From assembly GCA_020543525.1 (NCBI GenBank), contig JAHYIO010000004.1:2046001-2110000 (forward strand): a stretch of 64,000 bases of DNA, read 5' to 3'. Position 1 is the first letter of the stretch. The number at the start of each line of letters is the position of its first letter. Below, one piece after another: positions 11,481-22,629 of this stretch. Below the pieces are notes generated by a model that saw only the letters and a program-made list of their open reading frames with translations, was not told the origin of the DNA and searched no databases. The position numbers were made by a program, and so were the translations under genes. Source of the stretch: Coriolopsis trogii. Lineage: Eukaryota; Basidiomycota; Agaricomycetes; Polyporales; Polyporaceae.

Positions 11481-13740
11481 GCGGGGGTGACAGTGTTTCT
11501 TTGACCGCTGGATTCCCTACGCAGGCTGGGAGATCACGAAGTAGTCTGTGGATTCGATTCATGATGAGGGTCCTGCCATAGTGGAGAGGAGCAGGCGAAC
11601 GAGGGTGCAGACGATCATGTCGGAAGGACGAGGCAACGGTTCGACCGGTCCACAATACCGGCGAGCGCGCTTACGAGGGCAAACGCCCAGTGACTTTCTT
11701 CCAGTCTCTCTCGCTCACGCTCTACGGTGCAACAAGCTCGACTGTCTGCCCGTGCCCCCTCGTCTTCTCTCAACACACTTGCTCCGTCTTGCTTGTACTT
11801 GCTCTCTCAGCCTCTCTACTGGGACAGAGCACGTCATGGCAGCTATGGCCTCTTCGAAGTTCGGCTCCCCTCCACGATCCGACGCCCTGGTCGCTGGGAC
11901 GCCACGCCGCGCACCCGCGCATCCCGGGAACGCAGAGCCATAGCGCAGTTGACTCGAGTGGGAGAAAGGGAGGGCTGTCTGCTGGTCTACGGCGAGTCGA
12001 CAGTCGTCTTCACCCTGCCGTGTCTCGGTACTCCGCACTCCGGCATCCCTCTCGACTTATCTGGCTGCACATTGCATGTGTAATCGCTGGTTCAGACGCA
12101 CACTCAAGGTAACGTCGGATGCCGTTCTTGCGTATTCGGTGATGCAGGTAGCCGCCTTCAATGTATTCCTCTTGGAACATGCTTCGCCAACGCGCCGTCG
12201 GCCTCTAGGCGTCGACGAAACTGCTCAGGACTATCGATGGTGACTCCGACCTTAGACGGGACGCCCAGTTTCACCACGTCCTGGCTATAGGCACTCCCGA
12301 ATATCGAATATCATCCATCAGCCCGTACGTATATCATTCACGCATATATCTCGTCTTGCTGCACCACTCGCGCTGTTTCTCATGAGGAGCACTATGTCAG
12401 ACCAAGTCCTTCTAAGCGCTTGGACCGACGAGTACGATCGTACCGTCATCCATGGGCTCTGCAGGTGAGTACCAACGCTAATTCTGCATGTGGGGCTCAC
12501 TAGCGTCGACGACCAACTAGTCCTCCGACGAGGCAAAATCTTCAAAGCTTGTGCGAGGAGTGATGATCCCGATGATCCCGCAGGACCTCCTGGAGACGGA
12601 CGCCTGATCTCAACGCTAGTTCCTCGGGCTACGTCTCCTGCATCAACACGCTGAGCTCTGCAGGCAACGCTTCATAGCTCCGCATTCGTTGGTCAGTCTT
12701 TCTTCTCATTCTGACGACGACGCATATCCATACTCACTCTGACCTCTTTCAACCACACCACTGCTGTCATGTCCTCCTGCAGGCCCCTCAACGTCTACGA
12801 GGCTGTACGCTTGTACGGACAACCTAGTCTGGGCCGCGCTAGCCAGGAATGAGCAAGCTCACTGCGCCCACTTGCCCTCACCCTCCGGCCAAGGAATCGT
12901 GATCACCAATAGTTTACGCATCGTGCTCCTACCTGTAAGTACTACATCTTCATGCGGACTCGCATCCGTAATGAATCCTTGCTATTGGGGCCGCGAAACG
13001 AGGACGATGAACCAATATCTGCCCGGCCCCAGGCCATGTAACGGGGACCGGTGTGCATGCAATGCGTTCATTGTCTCTCCTCCCTCATGGCCGGTGTCCG
13101 TGCAGGATGTGGCGCCCTGCTTGCTCTCCGAGGAGTCAGCAGCGGCCTCGCATACCGTCATGCTTACGGTCGAGACGCCTCGCTGTGACGACTCGGGCGT
13201 GGCCTGCGATACGACACCGTCGCACACGTGGCAAGTGCACCTGGCAGGCGAGCAACGCTCCGGATAGTCTGTACATACGGTGGTCAAAGAGTCGTTCGCA
13301 TACTGTACGTACCGCCGCGCGCATCCCGTATGAGTGTTGGCTGTTGCTCTCCGTAGGAAGTTTGTAACGTAGATTCTGTGCGGGATCTCACTGACCACAC
13401 TGTGAACGACCTATCGTGTATCTCGTACGGGTACGGGTACATTTCGTGAGTGCGGGAGTTGTCCAGGACGTGTGTATCGAGCGGTGAGCGGCGAGTACAT
13501 GGGTGAATCGGAAGAACGGGTCTGGGACTGTATCAGCATACATGGCACAAACAAATACGCTCCAGGCGTTGTGAGATGAGACAGAGATGAGACGGAAACG
13601 AAACGGAAATAACACAGAGACGGAATAAAGCATATCCGGCATGTAAGCTACACGGCCAAAACGTCCTCTGAGTTGAAGTTAAGTTTCGCGCGTCTTGCGA
13701 TAATCTTGAGGCCGAAGTCCTAGAAACTACTGCAGAGTCA
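11481..13740. repeat. Tail of array unit and start of the next unit
   Basis: Positions 11,590-12,090 repeat the block at 7,990-8,400. Positions 12,300-12,560 match 63,290-63,540, 12,950-13,380 match 400-835, and 13,430-13,730 match 840-1,200. A plus-strand segment with ALGPTSTIVPSS in one frame and WTDEYDRTVIHGLC in another is shared with the end of the window, but I do not recognise a family. Similarity to the unit stops near 13.7 kb and resumes at about 54.7 kb, which marks the insertion of the nested transposons. Confidence 0.55.
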
Positions 13741-15002
13741 CGCAAGAAGCTCTCAGGTCTGACCCATTCTATAATAGTGGGTGATCAGTCCGTGACGCGA
13801 GCGCAATCAATCGAAGGTACTCTTGGAGATTTTTGTTTCTGAGAGCCTCTTGAGGTCGGCGACGTCATTTGCCGGTCGGCTGCTTTCGAAAAGAGAAAAC
13901 TGTTCTCACGGGATCGCCGAAGGGGCGCGTCAAACGCGTTTGCTCCCCTCCATCTCCTTTCATTCACTCTGCCTTTCTCCAGCCTTTTCCCTCCCTCCCA
14001 CACCGTCAATCTGTCTGGATATCGTAGGATCTGTATGGCTGTGTTGGTGCTCGCGGCGCTCACTCCCCGCCTAGAAGTCGCATCGAGCAATCGGAGAGGC
14101 CGAAGGAGAGGATGACGGAGGGGAGGTGAGGAGGAGTCAGTTGGGAGCTGTTTGGGTGCAGGGCATCTGGTCAGTATTCTCCTGCATTCCCGTTTTGTTG
14201 ATTACTTGTGCGATTCAATACATTGTTTGCCGTGTCTTGCATTCGAGTCTGATACGAGGACGACATTTCCGACTCAGAGCGCTCAAAGAGCTGCTCTCAA
14301 GGGATGAATTGTAGAGTGCTTCCTGGCGTACGTCTGGCATTCCAAATTATGTCTACTGATAGTAGGCATGGACCCGCACGTGCGAAAATTCGTAGCGAAG
14401 GCAGGGGCTGCGCGCAATGAGGAGCGCGCAAGTGCGGCCTGGGATGAGGGCGAAGGCGCAGAGCGTCGCCCTGCTGCCGGACGACCGTCCGCAAAAGGCA
14501 AGTACACGCCCCGTGTTCGCTCACCATCATGAGACGCGGTCGTCATCATTGTGGAGGTCCCAAAAGAGCGCGTTGCGCCCTATCTACACGCCTCATTCTC
14601 ATTCGCCAAAGGTCGTTAAGGCGTTATAAACGTCGTTCGACGCGTTTGCAGCAGGAGCAACGGGTACAAACCGCGTTTGACTCATTGTGTTCCATTCTGG
14701 CATGGATCCTCTCCCTTGTTCTATCCTACTACTTGACTGGACACGTCATTGCGTCTATTGCCGTCCGTGCTCCCAAGGAGCTCTGCCTTATTCCTCCTTG
14801 GCATAGTTTTTTGTTTCTAGGTTTCTTGGTTCATGGCCTCATGACCGGTGAGTCTCAGCTCAAATCAATCTCTGTTCGCATAGAGCTCACAGTCCCTTCG
14901 AATCTCATAGAACTCGCACCGCATACACCTCACGAAAACCTCGGCAACAGAAACACACTCGAATCATGCGAACGTGTCCATTTAACAGAGGACAATTCCT
15001 GC
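13741..15002 (+). other. Left end and presumed promoter region of the Ubl-type transposon
   Basis: I see no recognisable coding sequence. A reading frame with hydrophobic residues (about 14,530-15,080) ends in the first exon of the gene at 15,003 and is probably untranslated leader in its upstream part. A pyrimidine-rich tract lies at 13,930-14,010. Confidence 0.35.
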
Positions 15003-15074
15003 ATGACTGTATTCGTCATGGGGACGGTCGAACGTGTCGTCGCTCTTCGTGAGTGCATTGTAACTGACCATGTA

Positions 15075-15085
15075 GTGTAAGACAC
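15075..15085. repeat. LINE target-site duplication, left copy
   Basis: GTGTAAGACAC stands directly before the T run at 15,086-15,096 (the poly-A tail of the minus-strand LINE) and recurs at 46,593-46,603. Identity extends two more bases (TT). Confidence 0.85.
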
Positions 15086-15096
15086 TTTTTTTTTTT

Positions 15097-15645
15097 GGGT
15101 TCCTCGTTTATTGCCCGTGAGGGCGGAGCCCTATGGTAGGCAACACTCTGCAGTATCTACGCGTCATGTAGTAGTACGTGAGGGGGAGGGATCGCTATAC
15201 ATCGAGAGGGAGATTGTAGAGCGAGCAGAGCCCAAGCTGAGGCATCACGGCGATGGCCATTAATGCGAAGGTGCGTAGAGTAAGGTCGTGAGCGAGTCGA
15301 GTTGAGAGAGAACGAGAGAGAGGAGAGAGAAGAGAGAGAGAAGAGAAAGAGAAAGAGAGAGACCCCCCCCTGCCGGAGGAGGCCTACGTGGCCGCGCCCA
15401 CCGCAGCCCACTTGTCCACCAGAACGCCTTCCCGAAAATCCACCGTCCATGCCATCACCCATACATCCGCCTGGCCATCCGTCCGTCCGTCCATCCGTCC
15501 GCCTCGCCATCCGTCCGTCCAACCGTCCAACCGTCCAACCGTCCACCCGTCGTCGCGTGCACGGCACGTCCCGCCCATTCATCCGCCTTCCTGCCCTTCT
15601 CCAAAAGTCCACCCAGCGGCCCGTCCATCCGCCTCCCCGCATCGC
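15097..15645 (-). repeat. LINE 3' untranslated region with simple repeats
   Basis: Between the ORF2 stop and the poly-A tail there is a GA-rich microsatellite (about 15,300-15,362) and a tract of CCGTCCAT/CCGT repeats (about 15,470-15,550). The reading frames seen in this stretch come from the repeats and are not genes. Confidence 0.7.
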
Positions 15646-17629
15646 TCACTCGCTCTCCTTCAGATCCGCAAAGCGGCCGAAAACGTGGCGGAAACGCCCC
15701 GTTGCATTGACAAAAGCGAAGAGGATGGGCAGCGCGCCCTCGGTGTTGAGGAGGACGCTGAGCTTGCGTCCAGTGTAGCCAAGCAGCGCGAAGTGCACTG
15801 CCCTGTGGAGCGCGTACGTTGGGCACACCAGGAGGTAGTGCGCGACAGTCTCCGGGGCTTCGCCGCACGTCGGGCACGTCGTGCTGAGGGTCTTGCCTAT
15901 CCGCGCGAGGTAGGAGTAGAGGGGCACGTGCCCTGTGCGAAGCTGGAGGAGGAGGTTGGCGTGGCGGCGGGAGAGACGTGCGGTGAGTTTTGAGAACTTC
16001 GCGGACGGCATGCTGCCGTCGATGTCCGCCATGCGCGCTGCTCTCCGGGACTCCCTCCATCTCCGCGCCGCCACCGATCCAAGCTCGAGCTTGAAGTTTT
16101 GACGTGCCCGCGATGCGCTCAGTGGGAGGCTCTTGCGGAGCACGGTAGGCAGCATTTCCGCAGGGCTTGAGTGCCCAGATGCTGCCTCCTTTGCTGCTGC
16201 ATCCGCCGCCTCATTCCCCGGAATGTCCTCATGCCCAGGGACCCATCGGAGGGTAAGCCGTAGACCTGGGTGCACGCTCTTGAGCTGCTTGACCGCGCTG
16301 TGGAATTCGTCAGTGAGATAGCGACCGGGAGCGGGGGAACGTAGCGTGGTAGCCCGTATGGCCGCAGTGTTGTCCAGGGTGATCGAGGCCTTATGCACAT
16401 GCCGCCTTTCAGTCCGGAGCAGTTCGATTGCGAGGAGTGTGGCCACAATTTCCGCCTCGTACACTGTATGCCTCGTTGACGGGCCTAGGTGGAATTGAAG
16501 CATGTGGGGCCGTCGCCGTCCAGGTGTGTACAAGATTGCTGCCGCCCCCACTCCTCCATCGATATCCGATCCGTCTGTGTAAATGCGGTACGCCCCGTCG
16601 CGTGCCCAGCGCGCATCGTCTTCAATTGCTTCCTGCCGGTCTTCTACAATGTGCACCCTGTGTCGGGGTCGCCAATCCGGGTGAAGGCGCGCTGGTTGGA
16701 TGCGCTCCGTGTGCCGGTAGTCGAGGAAAGAACGGGAGGCGTCAAGGAGCTCGTGCAGAGCTGAGCGGTGCGACTTGACAAGGCGGCGCCCCGCCTGCCG
16801 TATGTGAGCACTGAGCGGGTGTGAGTTGGGGAGCGTGCAGACGCGCACCGCTGCCCTGTGGCAAAGCTGGCTAACGAGGAGATCGAAAGGGAGGACCTGC
16901 AGGTGTGCTTCAAGTGAGTTAGTAGCGGTAGATCGGAGTGCACCTGTCATAGTTAGTAAAGCCTGGCGCTGAACCATTGCCAGGCGGTGAATGTGCCCCA
17001 CAGATCCATGAGTACGCTTCTGGCCAGGTAGGGTCCGTAGGGGCATGAGGAAAGTGTCGACTGCGTAAAGCATGCCCGGGATAACAACTGCGTAGTAGAG
17101 CCGCCGCACCGCCACCGCTGTAAGGCCAAAACGAGCGTTGGTGACACGACGGAGGAGTGAGGCCCACTTGCTGCCCTTTGCCTGAGCGAAGGCAATGTGT
17201 TGATGAAAGCGGAGCTGCTGGTCGAGTAGGATGCCTAGGAAACGGTGGTGATCTGACGGCGCTATCCGTGTCCCATCTGAGAGGAGAAGCGGAGGGCCAG
17301 TGCCCTTGATCCGCGCGTGGCAGTTGAGGAGCCCAAACTTGTCGAGGGAGAAGGCGGAATTGTGCGTGGTGGACCATTCAATCGCACCTCCAGAGCGTTC
17401 CATGAAGTGTCGTATCCGGTCATGGCAGACTTCGAAGGTCTTGCCAGTCGTCACCAGTGCCACATCATCCATCGAGCCAACTGCAATCTCTCCTGCCGCA
17501 TGGTCTGCTGAATCAATCAAATCAGAATTGTAAAACGCATATAGAATCACGGAGAGAGGGCAGCCCTGGTCTATGCCACTGAGAATCGGCACGAGGTCGG
17601 AGATGTAGTCATCGAATTTGAGCCGTGTG
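15646..17629 (-). pseudogene. LINE ORF2, C-terminal part: reverse transcriptase end, RNase H, zinc knuckle
   Basis: Reading begins at the hAT-type insertion (TRLKFDDYISD). The reverse-transcriptase motif B region GIDQGCPLSVILYAFYNSDL is present, and motif C reads SMDDVALV instead of the usual F/YxDD. A type-I RNase H domain follows with its acidic residues (YRIYTDGSDIDGG, VYEAEIVAT, LDNTAAI, WVPGHEDIPGNEAADAAAK). A C-terminal CCHC knuckle (CPTCGEAPETVAHYLLVC) sits close to the end. The part is one open frame of about 660 codons with no stop. The start of the palm domain lies at 18,879-18,905 and 42,868 onward because of the two insertions, so the ORF cannot be translated as it stands. Confidence 0.85.
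17622..17629. repeat. hAT-type target-site duplication, left copy
   Basis: GCCGTGTG is repeated at 18,871-18,878. It is an 8 bp duplication of LINE coding sequence, as expected for hAT elements. Confidence 0.9.
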
Positions 17630-18870
17630 TAGTGATTAAAAGTCAGGTCAAGTCCGGTCATTTGCCCCTCCGGGCAATGACCGATGACCGGACCGTGACT
17701 TGACCGGTCCGAATCTCAATAACCGGACCGGTAGATCGGTCATTGCATGACCTGACCTGACTTCAGTCAGGTCATTGGTCATAACCGGTCATGACTGTTC
17801 TGCAGTCATGACCGGTCATGACCAGTCATATATGAATGTATGAGGGAATTGGTGAACTGTTGATTGAATGCCGAAGGGTTATGATACCCACAGTATGGCC
17901 ACAGCAGTCATAAGCTGTATAAAGCCATAGAGGGCAGCATATGCTGCACTCTATAGAAACATACAATTCCTGACTGCGTAGTGGGGTGGAGGGGTATATG
18001 GATGAAATACCCCGAGGTCGAGGTGCTGTACTGAGTGATTGGCTGGATGAATTTGGACGCGAAGAGGCTCGTTAGAAAGCTACGGCACGTAGCTTTCCAT
18101 CGGGTCCCTTCGCAACCAAATCCACCAGGAAACGAACCCACAGTGACGCAGAGTACCTGCTCCTGTCAAGGAGAGACAGGAGCAAGGGTCCCGAGTGCAC
18201 TAGCGGGCCGTTTCGGACGCATGTGGGCTCGTTCGAAAGCCACAGAGCATGGCTTTCGAATGGGCCCCTGCGCGTCCTAATCCGCCAAGAATCGGCTGAG
18301 ATATCCCCTTATCTTGACGGGGATACTCGGCCTGGGGGAGGTGGGTGCTGAGAAACATGATTGGGACATACCTGTGGATGACTTTCCTCATGAATGAACA
18401 CTGTACTCCCATTCCCCTGCATCCCTACTGCCCACCTCCATTTGAATGGCTGGAATCCAGTGAGATGTGGTGGAGTATGCGGCAATCTACCAGCCAGCCT
18501 AGATGTTGAGGAAGAGAGATCAAGGCAGACAGCACAGTGGCGCAGTTCTCCAGGCTTAGAGCGGTGAGAATCATAAGTCAAGCAAGAGATGGAGCTAAAA
18601 AGACAGTAGGGTCATGTACAAGTGGTAATGGATATGAGAGACTGGAGGAGAAGGGCCTTGATCCTCGGGTTTGGCCCTAACCCGAGGCACCCGGTCATGA
18701 CTGGTCACAGCCGGTCACGACCGGTCACCCCCCCATACGTCCTTGACTGTGACCGGAACCAGACTGTTAGCATGACCGCAATTGTTGCGGTCAAAGTCAG
18801 GTCATAGACCGGTCATGTCCGGTCATTTAAACGGTCATGACCGGTCATATGACCTGACTTTCAATCACTA
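17630..18870. mobile_element. Non-autonomous hAT-type element, 1,241 bp
   Basis: It starts TAGTGATTAAAAGTCAGGTC and ends with the inverse of TAGTGATTGAAAGTCAGGTC, giving 21 bp terminal inverted repeats with one mismatch. An 8 bp duplication (GCCGTGTG) flanks it. Both terminal thirds are packed with palindromic GGTCATGACC/GACCGGTC motifs, likely subterminal transposase-binding sites. The centre has a degenerate duplicated block (around 18,065-18,140 and 18,228-18,300). No transposase is encoded. Its removal rejoins the LINE reverse-transcriptase frame at RRTRLKFDDY. Confidence 0.9.
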
Positions 18871-18878
18871 GCCGTGTG
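18871..18878. repeat. hAT-type target-site duplication, right copy
   Basis: Second copy of GCCGTGTG (see 17,622-17,629). Confidence 0.9.
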
Positions 18879-18905
18879 CGCCGACCCGCCAATTTGACTC
18901 GAAGC

Positions 18906-18911
18906 CACTCC
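18906..18911. repeat. Target-site duplication of the 24 kb element, left copy
   Basis: CACTCC here and at 42,868-42,873. Only one copy fits the uninterrupted LINE reading frame. Confidence 0.85.
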
Positions 18912-19344
18912 TATGACACAGCTTACTGGACAAAATACCCTCTCGGTCCTTGTATAACATCACCTTGAATGCAATGCTTTCCTATTGCATTCTTCTGTAT
19001 CATGTTAGCTGAAATATGGTTCTTCTATGAAATCCTGGCTCAGGTTTGGTGCATTTATTTCAACTTGTCTGCATTCACTTCATTCAACATGGCATTGGTT
19101 CATCTTGCTTCACTCCATTGAGTTTACCTCGGCTATGATGTCAATTTATCAATTTCATTATGTGGTGCAAAATGACCAAAACGCAAACATGCTTGACGCA
19201 GCCCCATTTCAGGCACACCCCAAGACTACCCAGATTGAAACAAATAAATCCTACGTCAAAGGTGGCTTGTTCAATCGTACAATGCAAAGTACTCACTGTA
19301 TCCTCCAATAAGCTCCTTTTGTTTCATCTTGCCTCCGCCGCCCA
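18912..19344. other. AT-rich left end of the 24 kb element
   Basis: This stretch is clearly richer in A+T than its surroundings. It contains a perfect 9 bp inverted repeat with an 8 base loop (GAATGCAAT at 18,967-18,975, ATTGCATTC at 18,984-18,992), 55 bp inside the terminus. I see no gene. It is likely to hold transposase-binding sites. Confidence 0.5.
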
Positions 19345-20100
19345 GATCGTCTATCTTGGTGGCGTCATTCATATGTGTCTATTGGATTCCGACACATCGG
19401 CTTCATATATCCAAAAGCACCTTTGCCCCGGGCCGAGGAACCCCGACGTCGGCAGTCAGGCACCTTCAGGCACTTCCATGACCCAATACCGATGTCCGCA
19501 CACCCCGCACCCACCTCCGCAGCCTCGTGCAGCAGTCAACCCGGGAGACTCTTGGACTGCAGGCAGCGGGCCAGTCAAATGCCAGTGCCGCATCAGCTCA
19601 GTATGCATGTGTGGACCAAGGTCCTCCTCCGATATGCGCCCGAGTCCGCCACCCTCCGCACGCTTCGCCAGGCCGCGGTACTGCTCCTGCAAGGAGCACA
19701 CTACCGGCAGATGGAATAACTCGAGTTCCGAGCGGCGCGCCAGCACCCCCCACACCCAGACCTTCCGCCGCCCAAGTAGTGCCTGGGAGAGGTGCAGAGC
19801 ACGCCGTGGTCGCACTTGCAGTATTCGATGAACAGGAACTCCGGATCCACCGCGTACCAGCTCGCCAAGTTCAGTGCGCCGACATACGGGGCTGGCTGAT
19901 GTTGATACTAGTATGTGCGACGAGTGTCACAGGATCTGATACTACGCGTACAACCACTCGGAGTCGAAGTATTTCGGTTGCAATATTATCAGTGTCAGAC
20001 ATCAATTGTTGATCGCTGTGATTCATACATCACTGACACACTATGTGACAACACGAACGTACTCACCAGGCTCCAGACCCTAGTATCAGCGCAAAGGCAT
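19345..20100 (+). other. Unassigned, possibly coding stretch
   Basis: Several GC-rich frames overlap. A plus-strand frame contains GAEHAVVALAVFDEQELRIH and RQVQCADIRGWL, and a CDECHR motif appears in another frame directly downstream, so exons of a small finger protein are possible. On the minus strand a frame with LQEQYRGLAKRAEGGGLG competes. I do not recognise a family and cannot choose between them. Confidence 0.25.
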
Positions 20101-20173
20101 GAACAGCTCCCTTGTCGCTCCACACGCACAGCTCACGTTCGTCCTGGCAAACCACAATGCCATACATTACAGT

Positions 20174-20713
20174 CTACCCGCTGCCTCTACGAAACTCACT
20201 AGGTTCCCGGAGTTGACGTTCCTCCCATAGTTGGATTAGAGTGGCAAGCACAAGTCCGGAGGGCCGCACAGACAGCATCTTGTCCCTCTCATACATGACA
20301 CTGTAGCCGTTTTGGCGACACTTTGTCCCCGCCGGGACGGGCGCGGCCCGATCGTCCTCCCCCTCTTCGGACTTTGGAGCAGGGTGGACGCCGAGGGCCC
20401 TGCTCTGGTGTTGAATGTCTGCGTGCCCGGCCAAGACGAGTACGTCTCCAACGCGCCTGATGAGGGCTTCATTTTCGAACCGAACTGCGGGCCAGCCTTT
20501 GGCGGCCACGCTTGAGGAACCTCATCGCAATGCTAGACCTCTGTGCCTCCCCGGGTGTGCGCGGGCGCGGGATAAATCGAGTATTCTGGCGGTGCTGGGC
20601 GCGGGCACGCTACCTACCTGTTTCTTCATGAACTCGTCAGAGTCGAGGACGGACTTGTCGATGTCGGAGGAGCACCAGACTTGAGGCCTTAATGGAAGAT
20701 GAGTGCGTCGCAT
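20174..20713 (-). CDS. Unrecognised protein fragment
   Basis: Two minus-strand frames look exonic. One has SSDIDKSVLDSDEFMKKQ (20,710-20,625) followed by a GTAGGT donor. A second has WPAVRFENEALIRRVGDVLV and GYSVMYERDKMLSVRPSGLV (about 20,500-20,230). Removal of an intron of about 100 nt would join them. I do not recognise the family; a captured piece of a host gene is plausible because other captured pieces occur in this element. Confidence 0.3.
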
Positions 20714-22629
20714 TGATAGGTGCTGCTGTCTGGGCCGTTGTTCTCGTATTCATAGTTCCTGCTGCAGCCTTTTGCGTGCTAATGGTCAGAAAGCAAGTGG
20801 GGGAGGGAGAGGCGGGCCGCAGGCAGAGACCGACCTTTTTCGACGCGGAGGGAACGGCGCAAGTAAGAATGGGGAGAGCATGAAACGCGATCGAAGATAC
20901 CAGAAGTTGCACGCGCATTCAGGGTGTGCCCCCCGCCCGATTTTCGTCCTCCTGCGAGGGAGGGTTCAGTCTAGCCACCGGTCCCTATTGCCATCGCATG
21001 CCGAGACTGCCCTTGCCCTCACACCCTCACACCCGCACTCTTCAGACAGCACTTTTCGTACACGAGTCGCCTACGCAGTGAGGCGAGTAGTGGTCACTGC
21101 CCTGGGGTTATCAATGCGACGTACTGGAGTGTTCAATAGTGGAGAACCCCACGATGTCGACATTGCAAGGTTGGCGGGGCTCGCAGAGAGCGTTATCGGA
21201 GGCCACCCAGAACGTCGTGTTTGTCCCTGCAGCGTCCAAGTCCAGAAGGCCTGAGGTCGTCTTCAATGCTTCATGTATCAGCCACACGGCAGCCTACGAG
21301 CGACCCATTCGCACCTGTGTGAAACGGCGTATTCACGACCCAATTGTCGACGAGCTAACAAAGCGCGAGCGGCGAGCTCGCGGTCCTCTCTGGGCTCATT
21401 CCTTTTTCCTCGCACTCAGGTTCCTAAAGATCTACGAGCCTGCGTATCGTGGTCAGATTTCCCAGCCACTATATCATGCAGATCACAATTCCAAATAGCG
21501 CGGCACCACGCTTCCGGAGGAGGACTGCATGCCCCGTGCAGAAATTTGTACGCTTCAAATTGAGTCATTGACAAACGTGGACGTGGACGTGCCCAATTGG
21601 GAGGGATATTGGTGCAGATGCAGACGCAGATCAATGGCCAGAAACGTCGAGTATGCAGCAGCACTAGCTAGTGCAAGCCGGCCTAGGTATCAAAACATTC
21701 CGTCCTACTACAGCTCCCAATCGCAAAAAAACGGTATGTGAACATCACTCACCTCGCGCATTGTCGCATGTATCCTACTCCCAATACCGCACGCGAGTCT
21801 CCCCGACGTGAAACACGACGACCAGCCTCCGGACAGCGACAGCGAGCCAGCCTTCCGTATAGGACAGTTCTCGGACCTTCTCTCTGAAGTCCAGTTCAGC
21901 GACTTCTTGTGTGAGTGCATGGCCCAATGACCTCATTCCGATTATACTGCGGGCTCCTACCGCCACCGACAAGCAACATGAGCGAAGACGTGTGCGACGG
22001 CACGACAACGGAAAGCGTTCCGCTTGTGATCTCTGTGTGAACGCCCTCAGCATCCTACTCAGATAGACTAGCGATCGGACGAGCATCAACATACCGTGTT
22101 GTCGATGCTCGTCCGATCGGCCATGTGAGATAGACTGCGAATCCTGCTGGAGTCGAGGTGGTGAAGATGCGACTCTCGGAATCAAAGCAGGCGTCGAAGA
22201 TAGGACGTTGACAGTGCTGAGCAGGACGACAGTTTGCCCTTCTGCAGTATCATGGCTTCAGTGAGACTTCACGTTCTATACGAGAGTTCGAGGACAGTTT
22301 CGACCATTTGAGGCCCTAGTGGTGCAGATCCGTCGAAATCCGCGGAGTCGCGTGTCTTCGTAGTTGTCAGACAGGTTGTCGTCCTTGTACATCGTCATAG
22401 TGGCAGAGATCACCAAAGCCATAGAATTTATCGACCATAATACTTGGAGTCGGAGTGCGGGTCAGCCACCGCCCGACCACGATGTAGGGGCACAGATGTG
22501 AGTACGCAGAGGTCAAAGTCACATGCAGATATAGGAACGAGCCTCCCGGTGCACTTCCTATCCGCCAAACTTTCGCCTTTTGCTTCCGACTTCAATCTCT
22601 CCCCTCTCGATTTCCGTCCGCCAACAAAT
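20714..22629. other. No gene recognised; hairpin inside
   Basis: Frames at 21,139-21,498 (plus) and 21,775-22,185 (minus) are open but show no family signature. The hairpin at 22,072-22,119 is listed separately. The last few hundred bases are presumably the promoter of the integrase-core gene. Confidence 0.3.
22072..22119. repeat. Perfect 16 bp inverted repeat (hairpin)
   Basis: CGATCGGACGAGCATC (22,072-22,087) is followed by its exact inverse (22,104-22,119). The 16 base loop itself contains AACA/TGTT. The motif AGATAGACT flanks the hairpin on both sides (22,061 and 22,129). Confidence 0.8.

Noticed and set aside
15302..15993. Long plus-strand frames opposite the LINE 3' end
   Set aside because: They come from GA and CCGT microsatellites and from the opposite strand of ORF2.
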